Positions 61,387 through 64,000 of a DNA stretch of 64,000 nt are shown in pieces. Origin of the DNA: Planococcus soli. GTDB lineage: Bacteria; Bacillota; Bacilli; Bacillales_A; Planococcaceae. The position numbers and the translations under genes were made by a program. Where the stretch lies: NCBI RefSeq assembly GCF_016881065.1, contig NZ_WXYN01000051.1:434001-498000 (forward strand). The letters run 5' to 3'. Each line of letters starts with the position of its first letter. Positions within the stretch are counted from its first letter, which is position 1. The notes under the pieces are model-generated. The model saw nothing but the letters and a program-made list of their open reading frames with translations. It was not told the DNA's origin and did no database searches.

Positions 61387-62129
61387 GTAAACTTGCAGGA
61401 AAAACGGCCATTATTACAGGGGCATCGCGCGGAATCGGTGCGGAAATCGCACGGAAATTTGCAGCAGACGGCGCCAAAGTGGTTGTCAATTACAGCGGCA
61501 GCCAGGAAAAAGCGGAAGCCGTTGTAGCAGACATTCAGGCTAACGGCGGAGAGGCAATTGCAGTCAAAGCCAATGTATCGGATGCAGAATCGGTCAAAGC
61601 CATGGTTGATGAAACGATGAAAACTTTCGGATCGGTTGATATTTTAGTGAACAACGCGGGCATTACCCGTGACAATTTGATGATGCGCATGAAAGATGAT
61701 GAATGGGATGATGTGATCAACATCAATTTAAAAGGCGTCTTTATCTGCACGAAGGCAGTGACACGCCAAATGATGAAGCAGCGCGCAGGCCGCATTGTTA
61801 ACATCGCGTCCATCGTCGGAGTCATGGGCAATGCAGGGCAAGCCAATTATGTTGCCTCAAAAGCGGGCGTCATCGGCTTGACCAAAACAACAGCTCGTGA
61901 ATTGGCAAGCCGCGGCATTACGGCAAACGCCGTAGCACCCGGATTTATCACAACTGACATGACGGACCAATTGACCGATGAAGTCCAAAAAGCCATGCTG
62001 GGACAAATTCCGTTGAACCGTTTTGGCGCACCGGAAGATGTCGCAAAAGCGGCGCTGTTCTTGGCTTCTGACGACGCTTCATATATGACAGGCCAAACGC
62101 TTCATCTTGATGGCGGCATGGTCATGTAA
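61383..62129 (+). CDS. fabG: 3-oxoacyl-ACP reductase FabG
   Basis: NADPH-dependent reduction in the fatty-acid elongation cycle. 248 residues, classical [11 protein letters not shown] (cofactor), NNAG, and the triad S143, Y156, K160. The C-terminus [13 protein letters not shown] is typical. acpP follows 40 bases on with its own strong ribosome site. Confidence 0.97.
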   Translation: MSKLAGKTAIITGASRGIGAEIARKFAADGAKVVVNYSGSQEKAEAVVADIQANGGEAIAVKANVSDAESVKAMVDETMKTFGSVDILVNNAGITRDNLMMRMKDDEWDDVININLKGVFICTKAVTRQMMKQRAGRIVNIASIVGVMGNAGQANYVASKAGVIGLTKTTARELASRGITANAVAPGFITTDMTDQLTDEVQKAMLGQIPLNRFGAPEDVAKAALFLASDDASYMTGQTLHLDGGMVM

Positions 62130-62169
62130 GAAAGATTTTTGTATACTGATTTGAGGGGAGGTGACGACA

Positions 62170-62406
62170 TTGTCAACAGTATTAGATAGAGTAACTAAAG
62201 TAATCGTGGATCGTCTAGGTGTAGAAGAAAGCGAAGTGAAACTTGAAGCTTCATTTACCGGTGACCTAGGTGCAGATTCATTGGACGTAGTGGAATTGGT
62301 TATGGAACTTGAAGATGAATTCGATATGGAAATTTCTGACGAAGACGCTGAGAACATGGCTACAGTAGGCGACGCAGTAACATATATCGAAAAGAAACAA
62401 GCTTAA
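62170..62406 (+). CDS. acpP: Acyl carrier protein
   Basis: Carries growing acyl chains on phosphopantetheine at S37 ([11 protein letters not shown]). 78 residues, highly acidic. TTG start at 62170 aligns with the family N-terminus and has GGGGAGGTG seven bases upstream; a GTG three codons earlier lies in that site. Last gene of the fapR operon; no clear terminator follows directly, only the structured repeats described separately. Confidence 0.97.
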   Translation: MSTVLDRVTKVIVDRLGVEESEVKLEASFTGDLGADSLDVVELVMELEDEFDMEISDEDAENMATVGDAVTYIEKKQA

Positions 62407-62411
62407 GACCG

Positions 62412-62685
62412 AAAAACGGAAGCGGCCGTGTAGATTCGACGGGCATAAGACGCTCCGGCGAAGCGGCATTTCTTCAGCCGCACAGCTGGAGTGGCTTATG
62501 ACCCTAGAATCTGGGCGCTGAAGCTGGACACCACGAAAAGCGGAAGCGATCGTTAAGACCCGACAGGCATAAGGCGCGTTGACGAAGCGGCGTGTTTTTG
62601 CCGCATAGTCGACGTGACTTATGACCCCGAGGGTCTGATCGCTGAAGCTAGCCACCAAGAAAAGCGAAAGCGGCCTTTTAGACCC
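62412..62685. repeat. Tandem 124-bp structured repeats (two full, one truncated)
   Basis: CGGAAGCG-type starts recur at 62417, 62541 and 62665, exactly 124 bp apart. Units 62412-62535 and 62536-62659 each fold into a long rod: CATAAG/CTTATG and GCGGC/GCCGC are shared, while AGATTC/GAATCT in unit 1 becomes AGACCC/GGGTCT in unit 2 and GCTCC/GGAGT becomes GTTGAC/GTCGAC. The third unit stops after AGACCC. Similar GCATAAG...CTTATG elements are, to my memory, dispersed between genes in Bacillaceae genomes. This could not be searched. Confidence 0.8.
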
Positions 62686-62713
62686 TTCCGCAAAACACCA
62701 TACTTAAACACCC

Positions 62714-62756
62714 ATTGACGCACAATTGCTGTTATACTAAGCAGTTGTGCGTCAAT
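62714..62756. promoter_or_regulatory. Inverted repeat around a candidate rnc promoter
   Basis: ATTGACGCACAATTGCT (62714-62730) and AGCAGTTGTGCGTCAAT (62740-62756) match at 16 of 17 positions. The nine-base centre holds TGTTATACT (62730-62738), an extended -10. It could be an operator, an RNase III site in read-through mRNA, or a terminator for acpP (a weak TCTCTTTTT follows). Confidence 0.6.
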
Positions 62757-62824
62757 TCTCTTTTTGCACAAAAGCTGAAAAAAAGGTAAAATTGATGGAA
62801 GTACACAAAGGAAGGCAGATAAAA

Positions 62825-63580
62825 ATGGCAATGAATAGAAAAACAAATCACCAAAAGCCGGGCGTCATAAAAGAAAACGCAAAAGCGGCATTTGAACAAC
62901 TGCAAAAAGAACTGAATGTTTCATTTAACAAGCCTGCATTGCTGTATCAAGCTTTCACGCATTCATCTTATGTGAATGAGCATCGAAGAAAACAATTTAC
63001 CGACAACGAACGTTTGGAGTTTCTGGGAGATGCGGTATTGGAATTATCCGTTTCGCATTACCTGTACGCGAAATATCCTGAAATGAGCGAAGGTGAATTG
63101 ACGAAGCTGCGTGCAGCGATCGTTTGTGAACCTTCACTGGTTTTATTTGCCAACGAACTTGGTTTCGGCAAATACATCCTGTTGGGCAAAGGGGAAGAGC
63201 TGACGGGCGGACGAACACGTCCAGCACTTTTAGCAGATGTTTTCGAATCGTACATCGGTGCCCTTTACCTTGACCAGGGATTGGAACCTGTTGTCGCATT
63301 TTTGGAGATGGTGTTATTTCCAAAAGTGGAAATCGGTGCTTTTTCGCATGTGATGGATTATAAGAGCCAATTGCAGGAATTGGTCCAGCAAAAAAACACT
63401 GGAGCATTAAGTTATGAAATTATTGATGAAATCGGACCGGCCCATAGCCGTGTATTTGTGACCCGCGTCTCTCTGGCGGAGCAGGAACTGGGCGTTGGCA
63501 ATGGCCGATCGAAAAAAGAAGCGGAACAGCAGGCAGCTCAGCTGGCAATCCGTAAATTGCAGGAAGCAGCGGAGGAGTAA
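62825..63580 (+). CDS. rnc: Ribonuclease III
   Basis: Double-strand-specific endoribonuclease maturing rRNA and cutting structured mRNAs. 251 residues: catalytic domain with [14 protein letters not shown] (E65, D69) and the second metal ligands D138 and E141 ([12 protein letters not shown]), then a dsRNA-binding domain (about 180-250; [19 protein letters not shown]). ATG 62825 follows AAAGGAAGGCAGATAA; ATG 62831 is an alternative. A longer in-frame ORF from 62747 would start within the inverted repeat. smc follows at 2 bases. Confidence 0.96.
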   Translation: MAMNRKTNHQKPGVIKENAKAAFEQLQKELNVSFNKPALLYQAFTHSSYVNEHRRKQFTDNERLEFLGDAVLELSVSHYLYAKYPEMSEGELTKLRAAIVCEPSLVLFANELGFGKYILLGKGEELTGGRTRPALLADVFESYIGALYLDQGLEPVVAFLEMVLFPKVEIGAFSHVMDYKSQLQELVQQKNTGALSYEIIDEIGPAHSRVFVTRVSLAEQELGVGNGRSKKEAEQQAAQLAIRKLQEAAEE

Positions 63581-63582
63581 CA

Positions 63583-64000
63583 ATGTTTTTGAAAAGATTG
63601 GAAGTCATAGGGTTCAAATCTTTTGCCGATCGCATCGGCATAGACTTTGTGCCTGGAGTAACAGCGGTTGTCGGTCCGAATGGCAGCGGCAAAAGCAATG
63701 TCACCGATGCCATCCGTTGGGTGCTCGGAGAACAATCGGCAAAATCGCTGCGCGGCGCTAAAATGGAAGATGTCATTTTTGCCGGCAGCGATTCCAGAAA
63801 GCCGCTGAATTTTGCGGAAGTCACATTAATTTTAGACAATACGGATGGGCGTGTCCCTCTTGATTACAGCGAAGTCAGCGTAACAAGAAGGGTTTTTCGC
63901 AGTGGCGAAAGTGCTTATCTATTGAACAAGCAAAATTGCCGGCTGAAAGACATCACGGATCTGTTTATGGATTCGGGGCTTGGCAAAGAAGCGTTCTCGA
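63583..64000 (+). CDS. smc: Chromosome segregation ATPase SMC (3' end outside window)
   Basis: Condensin subunit organising the chromosome. Only the first 139 codons are visible; the family is about 1190 residues. N-terminal ABC-type head: [16 protein letters not shown] and the Walker A G31-P-N-G-S-G-K-S-N, then [22 protein letters not shown] 63583 follows GGAGGAGTAAC, within the end of rnc, so the two are translationally linked. The frame is open to the window edge. Confidence 0.97.
   Translation, partial: MFLKRLEVIGFKSFADRIGIDFVPGVTAVVGPNGSGKSNVTDAIRWVLGEQSAKSLRGAKMEDVIFAGSDSRKPLNFAEVTLILDNTDGRVPLDYSEVSVTRRVFRSGESAYLLNKQNCRLKDITDLFMDSGLGKEAFS

Noticed and set aside
62715..62738. TTGACG...TATACT as a standard sigma-A promoter for rnc
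   Set aside because: The spacer is only 12 bp; an extended -10 reading is better. The TTGACG belongs to the inverted repeat.

Overview
The window is a chromosomal segment from a low-to-moderate GC Firmicute, most likely a non-sporulating member of the Planococcaceae (Planococcus/Planomicrobium-like). The gene order follows the Bacillus subtilis bshC-mraZ...ftsZ...pyr...prkC...smc backbone almost exactly. The sporulation genes that B. subtilis carries in this stretch are missing (spoVD, spoVE, spoIIGA-sigE-sigG, spoVM). The wall cluster also lacks murE, ftsW, murG and murB and looks like the reduced Staphylococcus form, which fits a lysine-type peptidoglycan. I see no rRNA, tRNA, CRISPR array, insertion sequence or phage gene.

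Layout. 1-1301: 3' part of bshC (bacillithiol synthesis). 1394-13112: division and cell wall (dcw) cluster, mraZ-rsmH-ftsL-pbpB-mraY-murD-divIB-two DUF881 genes-sbp-ftsA-ftsZ, with an array of MraZ boxes in front and a separate promoter before ftsA. 13163-16124: ylmE-sepF-ylmG-ylmH-divIVA, the accessory division genes. 16121-20692: T-box-controlled ileS, then lspA and the pseudouridine synthase gene ylyB. 20689-32273: a complete UMP biosynthesis operon, pyrR-pyrP-pyrB-pyrC-carA-carB-pyrK-pyrD-pyrF-pyrE, with two PyrR-type attenuators. 32323-37534: a species-specific accessory stretch with a PadR/HAAS regulatory pair behind a 16-bp-arm palindrome, a D-serine dehydratase coupled to two small membrane proteins, a VOC protein, and an amino-acid ABC transporter that has a binding protein and permease but no ATPase. 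37535-38001: intergenic, apparently without a gene.

38002-39666 (minus) is rqcH. 39723-52353 runs remA-gmk-rpoZ-coaBC-priA-def-fmt-rsmB-prpC-prkC-rsgA-rpe-thiN, covering nucleotide supply, primosome, initiator-tRNA formylation and deformylation, and the PASTA kinase/phosphatase pair. rlmN, expected after rsmB, is absent. rpmB lies on the minus strand at 52602-52790. Then come yloU-yloV, the L-serine dehydratase pair sdaAB-sdaAA, recG, and the FapR-controlled lipid operon fapR-plsX-fabD-fabG-acpP. The window ends in rnc and the first 139 codons of smc.

Most genes are tightly packed, with frequent ATGA-type overlaps and many TTG starts. Promoters, terminators and operators are squeezed into short gaps, and twice the -35 box contains the stop codon of the preceding gene. 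The part least explained by known genes is the acpP-rnc gap (62407-62824). It holds two full copies and one truncated copy of a 124-bp repeat whose stems differ by compensating changes, followed by a 17-bp-arm inverted repeat around a candidate extended -10 promoter of rnc.
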